This document shows positions 18,370 to 29,661 of a stretch of DNA of 64,000 nt, one piece after another (the stretch's first letter is position 1; each line of letters begins with the position of its first letter). The stretch spans positions 1-64,000 of the forward strand of contig CAXXNX010000047.1 of NCBI GenBank assembly GCA_963664285.2, given 5' to 3'. A model generated the notes under the pieces. The model was not told the origin of the DNA and did no database searches. It worked only from the letters and a program-made list of their open reading frames with translations. This stretch comes from JAJCYL01 sp963664285. Its GTDB lineage: Bacteria; Bacteroidota; Bacteroidia; Cytophagales; Cyclobacteriaceae. The translations under genes and the position numbers were made by a program.

Positions 18370-19950
18370 CTACGCACCAGAAAAATTAACAATCTCTTCT
18401 TCAGAAGATCTCGCGAGTTCAACAATTTCACCGTTCAATCTAATCTCTGAGCCATGGTCTACTACGAAATCTATCGTCCAGGAGGGTTGAGCTTGACTTA
18501 TCAATGTAAACACCAACATCTTGCTCTGTAGATTTCTCAATGCTTAGCTGATTATCTCCAATCCGGACATTCGAAAGTCTCGCAATCTTCCAATCAGAGG
18601 GCATTAGTGGCTTAATCGTAATTTTCTTTTCATAAGCTTTTGGCTGAATGCCAAAAAAATGCTCTACTATTGGTACCGCCACCGCATAAATATTCCATGC
18701 TTGCGTAATCATACCATAGTCAGGACTGACTTCATACATAGAACCGGGAAGGGCTAGCTGAAGGAGTTCTCCAGCATCTTTAAGTAATTCAAAGCCTCAT
18801 CGGGGTTACCATAATTTAATTCAGCAACGGCCTGAACTCCAGTAGGTAATGTCATCACCGCCCCTACATACATAGCTAAATGTTTAGGATTGGGGTAATC
18901 AGAAGGTTTTATCCTAAGAAAACAGATTCATCCCGATTTGTTACAGAGTGAGCATACATGCCAAAGTTGATTGAAAACAAAATCAATGAACGCCCTGTTT
19001 CCAGGGCCTTTATTGGTAGGTTTACTCTAAACGCAAAGCTTAGTGCTACAAAGGACTTATCTCCAGTTTTGAGCTACTTACAATTCCTTTGTATCGATCA
19101 ATTTTATTCTGAAGCAACTCCTTTGAGCTATTTTTGATCTCGTCATAGTTACCCCATAGCTTATCAATTGACTGATAGCTCCCGGCCATGAAGAATCTGA
19201 TCTCCTCTGTTTGGCCCTTCTCGATAGTCAAATCATACCTCAAAAACCCGCGAGTTCCCTTTCCTTGATTGTTTGCCTGGCAAAGATTTCCTCCAATTCC
19301 ATGAAAATCAGGACGTCGATCCGAACCAAATGCTGCAAACCAATCATTTTGTTGATCTTTTGCAATTATGGCTTCATGCTCCTGATTGTAACGAGCTTTA
19401 TCTCTGCCGTCAACAATGTCCTTCCTTTCTGACAGCCATACAGGCATCAAATCAACCAAACCGGTAAAGATAAAACCAATATCAGACAGTGTGCCTTCAT
19501 TCTTCACCGAATATTCAACGATCACACCTTCTAAATCATCCGGTACGAATTGAAAGCGCCGGATCACGAGGTCACCCATTTTATATTGATGTTCATTGGC
19601 AAATGGATAATTGATAAACCTATTGGCCCGGTCCAGACATACTGAATCACCGTCAATCAAAAATTGTACCTGAAGCCGTCCATTAATTTGATGGGATGAT
19701 CCCAAATTCCACCCATTTCCCCGGTAATATGCCAACCAAGATCCGGAAATGAGCCATCCTGATGACCAACCATATACACCCTGTTTCCAGCCGTTACATA
19801 GGGGGAATTAATATATTCATTAGTGCCTTCGATATTTTCAGCATCTGATAGCTGAGAAATGAAAGTAGTAGAATCATTATTTTTACTCGCATCGCAACCG
19901 GTAAGAAAAATAATGATAAGCAGCAGCGATATTAAACTGAGTTTTTGCAC
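18370..19950 (-). pseudogene. secreted lipoprotein glycosidase (six-hairpin, debranching-like), broken
   Basis: The N-terminus MQKLSLISLLLIIIFLTGC is a lipoprotein signal. The following SPYVTAGNRVYMVGHQDGSF and GGIWDHPIKLMDGF resemble the N-terminal domain of debranching-type glycosidases of the six-hairpin fold. A frameshift near 19672 leads to FLIDGDSVCLDRANRF and onward to SSSKLEISP. There an IS30 remnant (18886-19055) replaces the middle of the gene. The C-terminal part resumes as LAMYVGAVMTLPTGVQAV, shifts near 18765 to GSMYEVSPDYGMITQAWN, and shifts again near 18485 before ending at 18370. About 300 central residues, including the probable catalytic acids, are gone. The family call is from motifs only. 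Confidence 0.65.
18886..19055 (+). mobile_element. IS30 end remnant inside the glycosidase gene
   Basis: About 170 bp matching the end of IS30 that carries the transposase C-terminus, in the opposite orientation to the copy at 16897. It covers the region encoding the end of the protein (VVENKINERPV) but is more diverged, with an extra stretch around 19003-19032. It lacks the outermost terminal bases. An older insertion or deletion scar. Confidence 0.7.
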
Positions 19951-20577
19951 AGAAAGCTAAAATAACAGATTCGTTTTAAGAGAGAATGATGAAATGGAAG
20001 GAAACCGGAGAATTGCGGAAATAAATTCCTCAATTTATTAATTTTCAACTCTGTTATTTTTAAAAAATGAAGTACGCTATCTCCAACCATTACCTGTCAA
20101 CCACCATCGATTCCTTAGGAGCTCAACTGACAAGCATTAAAAAGATAGGGCAGGACCATGAGTACATTTGGAAAGCAGATCCAGAAGTTTGGGGTCGACA
20201 TGCCCCATTACTCTTTCCAATCGTAGGAAGACTAAAAAATGATCAATACCAATTTGATGGAAAAGACTATTCGCTGGGTCAACATGGGTTTGCCAGAAAC
20301 CAGGAATTCGAGAAGCTCGCAGCCGACGATGATAAACTTATTTTTGAATTGAAAGAAAATGAAGAAACACAAAAGAGCTATCCTTTCCTATTTTCTCTGC
20401 GGGTAACTTATACCTTATGGAAGAATGTACTCTACAATAGGTATGAGGTAACAAATACTGAAAATCAAGATATCTATTTCTCCATTGGAGGCCACCCGGG
20501 TTTTACTTGTCCAATAGACCCGAACAACAAGAGATCAGACTATTACCTTGAGTTTGAAAAGGATGAAACTGCATTAA

Positions 20578-22199
20578 CCCGAAAAATTCATAGTAGACAA
20601 TAAAAAACAGGCATAAATTGCTTATATTGAGATAGTTAGACAACAAAATAAGCAATTAATTTATGCCTGAATATAAGGAAAAAGATACCGTATTTTATCG
20701 AGGAAAACAAGCTTTTAAATTTGATTTTTCAGCATCAGCGATTAGCTCAGACGGAGCGATATTGTTAAGTGAAAAAGTAGAGAGAAAGACTGGTCTATTA
20801 AAAAGCTTCGCCGCACTGATTCCTGACTATCGAAACCCCTTTTTTATCGAATACACTTATGAAGAAATGCTTCGCCAACGGGTGTTTTTAATGATGCAGG
20901 GCTATCAGGATTGCAATGACGAACAAAAACTCCGAGAGGATCCGGTGATCCGTAAAGTACGTAGATAGCGGATTATGTTCCCAGCCTACTTTAAGTCGAT
21001 TTGAAAACAAGGCCGATCGGAGTCTGATCTACCAGATGAGTCAATGGTTTGTAGACCGTTATGTAGAGGAGTTGAAAGAGAAGACTGGTCAAATCATCAT
21101 TGATGTAGATGGTACCGATGACCCTACTCATGGATCCCAACAACTCAGTTTGTATAATGGCTATTATGGACAGACTATGTACCATGAGTTGTTCTTTAAG
21201 GACGGGAACACCGGTCAGGTCATTTTACCAGTACTACGTCCGGGCAATTGTCACTCCAACAAATGGTTTGTGGCCTTAGTGAAAAGGATTGTCATTAAAA
21301 TCAGAAAAAAACTGCCCTCAGTAAAGATCCTTATTCGAGCGGATAGTGGCTTTTCAGGAGCATCTTTTTATCGGATAGCTAAGCAGTTTGACCTTCAATT
21401 TTGTTTAGGTATTAGTAGTAATGAAGTTTTAAAGACTTTTACCAAACAGACTATCATTGAAGTAAAAAAGGAATATGCTTCAAAAATCATCAAACATCAA
21501 GAGTTTGTTGGCCCGTTTACTTACCAGGCCAAAAGCTGGGATCGTTCTGAAAAGCTGTACGCCAAAGTGGAGTCTACCGGAAAAGGAATGAATGTCCGTT
21601 ACTTTGTGAGCAACTTTGAAGCGATGACCGCTCAACAGATTTACTTTGATTTTTATGTCAAGCGAGGTGATGCCAGTGAAAATCGAATAAAGGAACTCAA
21701 AAACATGACTTATTCCGACCGGCTTTCCTGTCATCGCTACTGGGCCAATTTCATGCGTTTAATCATCGCTACCCTCTGTTATGAAATGTTCCGGCAGATT
21801 AAATTATTAATTGCCAAAACAAAACACCACTTTGCTAAACGATGGCAAGTGGACAATATCCGGCTTTACCTGATGAAGGTTGGGGCGTGCCTGAAAGAAA
21901 GGAAAAGATCATTGACAATACAATTCTCAAGAGCCTTTAGATATCAATACCTGCTGGGCGATTTGCTTACGGTGAACTGACCGATCAGTTAAACAGTTTG
22001 ATTTAATCAAAAAAATGTTCTTCCATAAGAACACAATAGAGCTTTGACTGAAAATTGAAAAATTCTAACAAAAAAACGCTCTAATGTCCTTTGAAATCCA
22101 GAAACCTGGTTGATCTTCAAATTAATACATACACTCCAATCAAAAATAGTTAGCAACCCATTATTAATCCCAAAATTGGTGGCCTATGAATAATGCGGG
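20578..22199 (+). mobile_element. IS1380-like insertion sequence, copy 2
   Basis: Complete 1622-bp element flanked by exact TTAA duplications (20574-20577 and 22200-22203). The ends begin CCCGAAAAATTCATAG and, inverted, CCCGCATTATTCATAG. Nearly identical to the copy at 1166-2784. It interrupts the aldose epimerase gene. Confidence 0.93.
20663..21980 (+). pseudogene. IS1380-like transposase, one frameshift
   Basis: Starts MPEYKEKDTVFYRGKQAF at 20663. One inserted G near 20961 (GTACGTAGAT against GTACTAGAT in copy 1) ends the first frame after DPVIRKV. The rest continues from LDSGLCSQPTLSR through IIIDVDGTDDPTHG, RADSGFSG and YSDRLSCHRYWANFMRL to 21980. Copy 1 is intact at this site but broken at two others, so combining the two copies gives a complete ancestral protein of about 438 residues. 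Confidence 0.88.
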
Positions 22200-22563
22200 T
22201 TAAGTCACATTTTAGCAGGCGGAACAATTTCCGATAAGACAAAGTCTGTTATAAAAGACAAGAAGATCCCAATTACGGATAATCTATTCGATGAAGATGC
22301 ACTTATTTTCAAAAATCTCCACTCTGAGAAAGTGAGTCTGAAACATAATTCAGGTAAATCGATACTGCACTTTCACTTCTCGGGATTTCCTTATCTGGGA
22401 ATTTGGTCACTGAATCAATCCTCTCGATATGTCTGTATAGAACCCTGGTTCGGCCTTGCCGATAACCACAACCACAATGGTGACATCACAAAAAAAGAAG
22501 GGATTCAAAAACTGGCACCCGGTGACATTTTTAGTTGTGAATATGGGATTGAAATTGAATAAT

Positions 22564-23717
22564 ATGATTAGATTAAAAAACGTCATTTTCAGTACCCTTA
22601 GCTGTTGCATTTGTTATTCATGCGGGCCTTCGACAACTACTAAGAAAGCTCCATACTATCCTCCCCCAGGAAGTTGGGAGAGAAAGCTCCCGGAGGATGA
22701 AGGAGTAAACCCTGAAAAACTCAGTTCTGCTATAACATTCGCATTGGCAAATGAAGTCCGGCACCCAGGAACTTAAAAAAATATATCTATAGCCGTTTTA
22801 GTGGAAATGCTTATGATTCCATAATAGGGCCCATGAAAGAAAGAGAAGATATGAGCGGTATTGCTATTAAAAATGGTTACGTAATCTAGGAGTTTGGCCC
22901 TACAGAACGGGTGGATATGACTTTCAGTGTGACTAAAAGTTTTCTGTCAACTATTGGAGGATTAGCGCTTGATGATAGCCTGATCCGAAATATTGAAGAG
23001 CCTGTAAACTTGTACGTGAAAGATGGCAAATTCAAAGGCCCACAAAACAGCCCTATCATCTGGAAAAATCTTTTTCAACAAACAAGTGAATGGGAGGGGA
23101 CACTATTCGATAAACCAGATATCGCCGATAGAAGAAAGGGTAAAGAAAGGCAACTTCAGAAACCTGGGACATTCTGGGAGTATAATGATGTTCGCGTCAA
23201 TTTAACATCCTATAGTTTATTGCAGGTTTGGAGAAAAGCATTGCCGGAGGTTTTGAAGGATAGGATTATGGATCCAATTGGTGCGACGGATACCTGGATC
23301 TGGCATGGTTATAATAATTCTGATGTTGAAATTGACGGTCGAATGATTAAATCAGTGAGCGGTGGAGGATATTGGGGAGGAGGAATGTGGATTTGTACCT
23401 GGGACCAGGCGAGATTTGGCTATCTTTTTTTAAGAAACGGTATTTGGAATAATATTCAACTCATTTCAAAAGATTGGATTGATGCTGCAATGACCCAAAG
23501 TAAACCAGAACCGACCTATGGATATATGTGGTGGATCAACACTGATGGGGGAATTTGGGAAGAAGCCCCTCATAACAGTTTCGCTGCCATTGGCGGAGGC
23601 AGGAATGTGATTTGGGTCTGGCCAAAACATGATTTCCTGGTAGTAATCCGATGGATCGACCCTGCCAAGACGGGAGAGTTTTTGGGGATGATGGCGGATG
23701 CCGTAATTGCTAAATAA
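22564..23717 (+). pseudogene. serine hydrolase (class C beta-lactamase-like), frameshift plus nonsense
   Basis: Lipoprotein-type start MIRLKNVIFSTLSCCICYSC, then a Pro-rich stretch and WERKLPEDEGVNPEKLSSAI. The frame shifts near 22760 and continues as RNLKKYIYSRFSGNAYD and MKEREDMSGIAIKNGYVI, followed by an in-frame TAG at 22887-22889. The body after it carries the catalytic SVTK motif (MTFSVTKSF), WEYNDVRVNL (the YxN-like motif), YGYMWWINTDGG and IGGGRNVIWVWP. The family includes esterases and D-amino-peptidases; the substrate is unknown. Two independent lesions make it a pseudogene. Confidence 0.82.
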
Positions 23718-23726
23718 TATTGTAGT

Positions 23727-23833
23727 ACACCCCCCCCCCTTCCCCTTGAGGGGAGAGTAGATATCGATTAGTTAAAGTCAATCTTAAATAGCGCAGTATC
23801 TACTCCTCCATTGAGGGAGGTGAAGGAGGGTGT
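23727..23833. repeat. imperfect inverted-repeat element (MITE-like)
   Basis: The left end ACACCC leads into a run of ten C and then CCCCTTGAGGGG; the right end mirrors it with CTCCATTGAGGGAGG and GGAGGGTGT. Further in, GAGTAGATA and TATCTACTC also pair. It spans about 107 bp in the 257-bp gap between two pseudogenes. Elements with CCCCTTGAGGGG or CTCCATTGAGGGAG ends recur in many Bacteroidota genomes; that is general knowledge and is not seen twice here. Confidence 0.6.
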
Positions 23834-23974
23834 TTTAGGAATCAACCAACCCATTACAATATGCCTCGGTTAGAATCCAACTTCTCCCTTTCAGGAGACT
23901 CTGAGAGGGACAGTAAGATGTGAGCTGCAATTCTTTTTTAGTAAACATCGGGAGTCTTTTGTTTTTTTACAATT

Positions 23975-25533
23975 ATGAAAAGTCCTACCAATAGCCTCAT
24001 ACTAATTCTTCTACTCATTGGTTGCAGTCCAAAGTCGCCTGAAACTTTAACAAAAGATATATTAATAAAAGGAGGCTCGGTTTTTACAGGAGAGAACCAA
24101 GAGGCTGAAAACCTTCATCTCCTAATCTCATCTGATCGAATAGCTTATATTGGAGAGCGCATTCCTGAATTAAAGGATTCTACTACAATCATTGATGCCA
24201 GAGGTTTGATAGTATCACCAGGGTTTATTGATCCTCATACCCACGCACTCGATGATTTAGATGTGGAAGAAATGAACCATAATCTGCCCTTTCTTCATCA
24301 GGGGATAACCACCGTAATCACCGGAAGTGATGGCCGGAGTCCTGTCCCCATAACTTCATCGTTTGAAAGATGGGAGAAATATGGAATCGGGACCAATGCA
24401 TTAATGCTGGTGGGTCATGGACAGGTTCGCTTAAATGTGCTGGGTGATGATGACCGGGAACCCACCCCAGCTGAATTAGAAGAAATGAAGGACTTGGTAA
24501 GAGAAGCAATGGATGACGGAGCTTTTGGTATTTCAACCGGTCTCTATTATGCTCCGGGATATTTTGCCAAAACAGAGGAAGTGATCGAGCTGTCTAAAGT
24601 AGTAGCAGAGTATGATGGTATTTATGATACTCATCAAAGGGATGAAAGTTCCTATTCCATTGGTCTTTTGGCTTCAGTGGAGGAAGTGATCCGAATTGGA
24701 AGAGAAGCCATGCTGCCAGTGCATATCTCTCATATAAAAGCCCTTGGAGCCGACGTTTGGGATAAAAGTGACGCAGTTATATCACTTATTGAAAATGCCC
24801 GAAGCGAGGGAATTGATATTACAGCCAATCAATATCCCTATGTGGCCTCAGGAACAGGAATGGTGGCAGCAACCTTGCCCAGATGGGTCTCGGCTGACGG
24901 CGAGGAGGAGATGATAAACGGGTTAATGACCCTGAGATTATCCCAAAGATTTGGGAGGAAATGAAGGAGAATATTCGGAGAAGAGGAGGTGCTAGTTCTT
25001 TGTTGTTAATCACACCCGAAAATCCGGATTGGAAAAATAAAACGTTGGCCGGGTTGGCAGAAGAGTGGCAAGTATCTGATGTTGACGCGGCCCTCAAAGT
25101 TATCCGGGAAGGGGGATCAGGATTGGCGTCGTTTAATATGAAAGAGAGTGATATCATCAATTTCATACAACAAGATTGGGTGGTAACAGGCTCAGACGGC
25201 TCAATTAATCATCCGAGAAAGTATGGAACCTTCCCCAGAAAGATCAGGAAATACGTAATGGAAGACTCCGTCATTACCTTGGGATTTGCCATCAATCAAA
25301 GCACCAGTAAAACTGCTGAGATCCTAAAGATTCCTGAAAGAGGGAAATTGAAAAAGGGATACTATGCGGATATAGTGATTTTCGATCACAATACTATTGC
25401 TGACAAGGCCTGGTTTACTAACCCGGATGATTTCTCCGAAGGAATTGAGTATGTCATTGTTAACGGCGAGGTGACTATCGAGAAAGGTAATTACCTTGGC
25501 AATCTTGCCGGCCGGGTGCTAAGGAAATTATGA
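23975..25533 (+). pseudogene. N-acyl-D-amino-acid deacylase (amidohydrolase), one frameshift
   Basis: Lipoprotein signal MKSPTNSLILILLLIGC, then the metal-dependent hydrolase fold: GFIDPHTHA (first metal His pair), the D-aminoacylase block GAFGISTGLYYAPG, THQRDESS, PVHISHIKALG (metal His) and VVTGSDGSINHPRKYGTFPR (catalytic Asp). The frame breaks near 24920: one frame reads INGLMTLRLSQ, the other NDPEIIPKIWEEMKENI, which is the family-like continuation. Restored length is about 518 residues, normal for the family. Its 3' end overlaps the next, convergent gene by 6 bp. Confidence 0.85.
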
Positions 25534-27189
25534 CTTCGCTAATTCCTTACTTGCCTCCATCGACCATCTGCCATTCAATGCTTCCTTATAGTGAGAAATC
25601 TTATTGTGGAATAGTTTCACAAAATAGGTGACCTGGTTTTTTTGCGGGGAATGGTAGATGTTAGTGTTGCCTCTGTCGGTATCCTCCCAAAATTCCGGGG
25701 CGGTCTCTTTAATGCGCTTACAGTCTTCCACTATAATTTTAACGATATTATTCTTCGACAGTTCTTTTATTCCCACCAGATAATCAATCATACTATCCAG
25801 CAGGTAATTGGCCAGGTGTTCGCTGTCCTTTTCAAGATAATATAAAATGAGTGCGATCTGGATTAGTCTTGTGCCATCGCTCTTGAGTTCATTTAAATGG
25901 GCGTAATAAGCTTGCTCAGGTTGAAGATCTGCAAAGATCTTAAGTATTTTCTTTTGAAACTCCATTTCCCGATCATTCTCATGTAACCTGATTAAAACGA
26001 CCTGCAATTCCTTATACAGGGCATCAATTAGAAATCTAAAGTGAGGTTGATCCTTACTTAATTTATACAATTCTCTGACGTAGTAAGAGAAGTATTTAAA
26101 ACACCGCAGAACATACTCATTTTGTCCTGCCTTGATGAAGTCATTAATAAGGTGACTATAGTGATAAATACTATTGTAAACACCCCTAATGTCCCTGGTT
26201 TTAGTAGCCAGCTTTATACCAATTCGAATGATTGTGTTAAACTGGATGAGAACCAGGTCCACAGATTTTTCCTGTTTCTCATTTAGTGCAGTAATTCCAA
26301 TTTTTGCCAACTCATTACCGCATTGTGAGGCGAGGTCATGGTGACCCTTCTCAACCAGCTCTCTATAGGTGCCAACCAGAATGCGAAATATCTTGTGTTC
26401 ATAGAATGTTCTGTCTCTCTCGATCTGATCAAAGCTCTCGCCCAGAGTTTTAAAGGAAATATCGTGGCTGATAGCGGAAGATATAACAAAGAATCCCGAC
26501 TTTATCTTGTGTTTGATACTTAAATAATGTCGTAATGAGCGACCAAAGCGGTTTATAATTTCACTCTTTGCTTCCTTAAACTGAACGTAACCCAATTGAT
26601 CATCCAGCTGATTAATGGTATCCAGGAGAAAATGTTGATAATCCTTAACCCTCTTAGGATTATCCTTATCCAACGCCAATCTGTTGATGAATTTTCTATT
26701 CTCTAAAAATATTTTCGAAATAACGTTACTGGTCTTCGTATAACTAAGAATATAGAATGTATAAGGTATGCCTCCGAGGATGGCTATTGGTAAAATCAAG
26801 TATACATTCATGAAAATGACATTATTCCAATAAAGCGAATTGACCGACAAGTTTAATTGCATAAAAATATTCTCGATGCCACCCATAGTGATTCCCCAGA
26901 TATAATAGAGGCTTGGGTAATCACCCAGATAATAGTCAATGAGTTTAGGATTACTTTGAGAAGCAATTGATATGACAATGATTAATGTGCCCAAAATTAT
27001 GCCTAAAAGCGTCAACCAGATCTCGGGTGCAAATTCGATGAAGAAATAAGTGTCGTCAATAGAAGAATGGAATTCCAAAGAAAGATCAACTGGTATGAAC
27101 ACTATTAGGCCATGTAAGGAAGACCATACAAGTATTACTACTGTAAAAACGAAAACGGATTTTTGGAAACTGTTAAGAATAAAGTTCAT
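25528..27189 (-). CDS. membrane protein with long helical C-terminus (DUF2254-like)
   Basis: 553 residues. Four hydrophobic segments lie in the first 165 residues; the second is followed by ISIASQSNPKLIDYYLGDYP, which resembles DUF2254 membrane proteins. The remaining 390 residues are soluble, helical and charged, with no catalytic motif I recognise. It starts 6 bp after the histidine-kinase stop on the same strand, so it was probably translated with the kinase as the last gene of a signalling operon (receiver, receiver-cyclase, kinase, this protein). It is intact although the kinase is destroyed. Function unknown. Confidence 0.65.
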   Translation of the reverse strand: MNFILNSFQKSVFVFTVVILVWSSLHGLIVFIPVDLSLEFHSSIDDTYFFIEFAPEIWLTLLGIILGTLIIVISIASQSNPKLIDYYLGDYPSLYYIWGITMGGIENIFMQLNLSVNSLYWNNVIFMNVYLILPIAILGGIPYTFYILSYTKTSNVISKIFLENRKFINRLALDKDNPKRVKDYQHFLLDTINQLDDQLGYVQFKEAKSEIINRFGRSLRHYLSIKHKIKSGFFVISSAISHDISFKTLGESFDQIERDRTFYEHKIFRILVGTYRELVEKGHHDLASQCGNELAKIGITALNEKQEKSVDLVLIQFNTIIRIGIKLATKTRDIRGVYNSIYHYSHLINDFIKAGQNEYVLRCFKYFSYYVRELYKLSKDQPHFRFLIDALYKELQVVLIRLHENDREMEFQKKILKIFADLQPEQAYYAHLNELKSDGTRLIQIALILYYLEKDSEHLANYLLDSMIDYLVGIKELSKNNIVKIIVEDCKRIKETAPEFWEDTDRGNTNIYHSPQKNQVTYFVKLFHNKISHYKEALNGRWSMEASKELAKS

Positions 27190-27194
27190 AGCTG

Positions 27195-27636
27195 TTATGA
27201 GTTTGTCAACTCTTCTGTCGCTTGCACAATACTTTCAGCCTCCTTATTCCTTTCTCTTACCGCAACTTCCTCTTCTATTGTAATGGGCAATTGAACATAA
27301 AAAGTTGTTCCTACGTTTAATTCACTTTTAAAAGTGATCGTACCCTGGTGTTTATCAACAATTTTTTTCACAATATCCAGACCTAATCCAGTGCCTTCCC
27401 CTTCTTTTTTTGTAGTAAAAAATGGGGTGAATACTTTATCCTGGATTTCCTCAGGGATCCCACCCCCCGTATCTTTTAGTGACACCTCTATACAATCGTT
27501 TTGTTGCCCAACTGTTATTTCCAATTTACCCTCAAAATTCATGGCATGTAATGCATTATGAAGAAGGTTGGTCCACACCTGGTTTAGTTCGTCAGGGTAG
27601 GCCATTATCTGAGGAACCTCGTTATAATTTTTAATT
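27195..27636 (-). pseudogene. sensor histidine kinase, part 3 (ATPase domain)
   Basis: C-terminal piece of the kinase begun at 32849. Reading starts at KNYNEVPQIMAYPDELNQ right at the AATT duplication, then NLLHNALHAM (N box), DTGGGIPEEI (G1), FTPFFTTKKEGEGTGLGL (F and G2 boxes), and a stop at 27195. All ATP-binding motifs are intact. ISNCY-like DNA separates it from the dimerisation domain. It joins in frame to part 2 when the element and one AATT are removed. Confidence 0.88.
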
Positions 27637-29661
27637 AGTGTCTCTAAGAAAACAGCGAGTTTTAGGTCGTATTAAAATATTGCTTAAAATGGAACAATGA
27701 AAAAATCACTCACCTTGCTGACTAATAAAGGGTGACTTTGCTTTTATTCATTGTTTTTGATGGTTTTTGATAAAAATAGCCGGGTTTTAGCCTGGCCAGG
27801 ACGCACTTCTGCCAGTGCCTAATCCTTATTAAACAGCTAAAAGGTGATTAAGCTGCTTGTTTCTGGCAATTGGCTTGCTGCTGGGCGGCCAGACGGTCAG
27901 CCTGGAGTTTACGCCCGATCTTGTGAAGGTTGTAGGCAGTAATGGCCAACCCGATGTAGCTATTGAAAGTTTTGCGGGTACGGTTCGGGCATCGGTCCAA
28001 TCCCCGGTGTTCCAGCTCATTAATGTTGGATTCGATAGCAGAATGCTTGTTTTTCAACCTTTTGAAGGCTGGCGCTGATTCGATGGCTTTTTCTTCTTTG
28101 TTTAACCTACCCTTTTTAGGCATGATCACTTCTGGGATGAAGGTTTGCAGAGTTGCTTTATCCTCTTTATCGGAAAACCCCTTGTCGGTGCTCAGGCTTT
28201 GGATGGGGTATTTCTCAGCGATACGCCGGGCAATTGATAGGGTAAGTTGGTTGTCGGTTTGTTTTTCAGCTATTTGCCAGTCTATGAGTAAATGGTATTG
28301 ATCCGAAGTGATGGCCAGATTCTTACCGATCTCCACATTGGGGTGCAGTTTGCCTTTTTTGATCATTTCGGCATAAGGTTGAAAGATGGAAAAGACTTTT
28401 TCGGCATGGGGAATGGTCTCTGCTCTGATCAACCGCCTGTCGAGCAACTCGATGTGCTTTTCCAACATCTCAAGATAATAGGTCAATGCCATCAGGGCTG
28501 CGAACTCCTCGATAGAGTTTCCCTGATGTTTTTCCAACATTTGGCCCACTTTCTTGCTCAAAGCACGGGCTTTAGTCAGATAGGAAGTGGCAGCCTGCTC
28601 TACCCGCTCCTCTTTGTTTTTTCCTCCTGAGCCGGTGGTCCTGCCCACGCTGCGCATCAGCCTTTTGAGGGATCTGCGCCAATCCCCGGACTTACGCCAG
28701 CCAGTAAAATACCTTTTTGAGACCAATAAATCAGCTACATCTATACACTTTCTGGCACTGTCCCATAGCAGGTTGTAGTCGGTAGGAAAGTGGGTGTCGG
28801 TTTCTACCACGAAACTATCGGTCTTGCAACGCAAGGCAACTTCCTCCCCTCCGGTTTTTCCTTTTTTTTTAAACACCTGGTGACCTGCTGCTACGATTAC
28901 ATCATTGATGCCGATGAGCAGTTCATCGTCCAGCAAGGTCACATTGTCATAAATGTTCTGGTACTTATACTGTTTGCCCACAGAGTAGTCGGTAGGTAGC
29001 ACCCCCATAATGCCCCGTACCAACGTGTCGTAATTGGAGATATGGTGTAACTCATCGTAAGAGATGTTCATGCACAGGCGCACCTGGGCCAATACGAAGA
29101 CCTCCCACAGACTCATACCCTCACGGCCCGTCTTTTTCTTTCCCTCAATGAGTTTGGAAGAAAGTAATTCAAAAATACGCTGGTTCCATTCAGGTTGGAC
29201 ATAGATATATTGAAGGGCGGCTGCCAGGGCAGCTAAGTGGCTTTTAGTTTTCACCGGAGCCTCTACTTGCTCGATGGGTGTGCATCTCAGGGTAAGTTGG
29301 GGCTGGAAGGATTTCCTCATGGTTTGTATTTATATCGGTTATATGCAATATAATGATTAATCCTGATAAACCAACCGAAAAAATCGTTTCTTTTCTACAC
29401 TGAATGAACAAAAAAAGGACAGGGATTTTACTCCCCGACAGACCAAAAAGCCTGCGAATCTCAAAGTGAATTCTTTGGGGTTTTTGAATGGAAAACCTTC
29501 AAATGGCCAATTAACAGGCTACAACGCAACTGTTCTTGATAATATTTGTGAATTTGATAATTCTACTGAATCAGATTCGAGAATAATTCAGCGCTGATTT
29601 GATGGAAAAAATACGAATATGATGGATAATCAGCATATTAGCCTGTTTTCATACAGACACT
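27637..29661 (-). mobile_element. ISNCY/IS5-like insertion sequence, complete
   Basis: 2025 bp with inverted ends AGTGTCTCTAAGAAAACAG and AGTGTCTGTATGAAAACAG (two mismatches) and an exact AATT duplication (27633-27636 and 29662-29665). It sits inside the histidine-kinase gene. A truncated copy lies at position 1-1165. About 200 bp of A/T-rich non-coding DNA lies at the 3' end and 340 bp at the 5' end of the transposase. Confidence 0.92.
27848..29320 (-). CDS. ISNCY/IS5-like DDE transposase
   Basis: Intact transposase of 490 residues. It opens MRKSFQPQLTLRCTPIEQVE and has an N-terminal domain around MNISYDELHHISNYDTLVRG. The DDE core follows with KTDSFVVETDTHFPTDYNL, LSTDKGFSDKED (second Asp) and ESNINELEHRGLDRCPNRT (Glu). 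The family assignment to ISNCY or IS5 rests on the HFPTDYNLLWD and GLDRCPN blocks and is tentative. One of only two transposases in the window with no frame damage, so this element may be active. Confidence 0.88.
   Translation of the reverse strand: MRKSFQPQLTLRCTPIEQVEAPVKTKSHLAALAAALQYIYVQPEWNQRIFELLSSKLIEGKKKTGREGMSLWEVFVLAQVRLCMNISYDELHHISNYDTLVRGIMGVLPTDYSVGKQYKYQNIYDNVTLLDDELLIGINDVIVAAGHQVFKKKGKTGGEEVALRCKTDSFVVETDTHFPTDYNLLWDSARKCIDVADLLVSKRYFTGWRKSGDWRRSLKRLMRSVGRTTGSGGKNKEERVEQAATSYLTKARALSKKVGQMLEKHQGNSIEEFAALMALTYYLEMLEKHIELLDRRLIRAETIPHAEKVFSIFQPYAEMIKKGKLHPNVEIGKNLAITSDQYHLLIDWQIAEKQTDNQLTLSIARRIAEKYPIQSLSTDKGFSDKEDKATLQTFIPEVIMPKKGRLNKEEKAIESAPAFKRLKNKHSAIESNINELEHRGLDRCPNRTRKTFNSYIGLAITAYNLHKIGRKLQADRLAAQQQANCQKQAA

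Larger units (their letters stand above)
20067..22562 (+). pseudogene. LacX-like aldose 1-epimerase, interrupted by IS1380
   Basis: Galactose mutarotase-fold protein that would interconvert sugar anomers. The N-terminal part (20067-20573) opens MKYAISNHYLSTTIDSLGAQ and includes HAPLLFPIVGRLKND, GQHGFARN and IGGHPGFTCP with the conserved His. IS1380 copy 2 sits in the TTAA at 20574-20577. Beyond it the frame resumes exactly as LSHILAGGTISDKTKSV and runs to FGLADNHNHNGDITKKEG and a stop at 22560-22562. Removing the element and one TTAA gives an uninterrupted protein of about 290 residues, so this is a clean recent knock-out. Confidence 0.88.

Noticed and set aside
28790..28999. Small open frames antisense to the transposases
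   Set aside because: They recur only because the transposase copies are identical; they have no start context or domains and are shadows of the coding strand.
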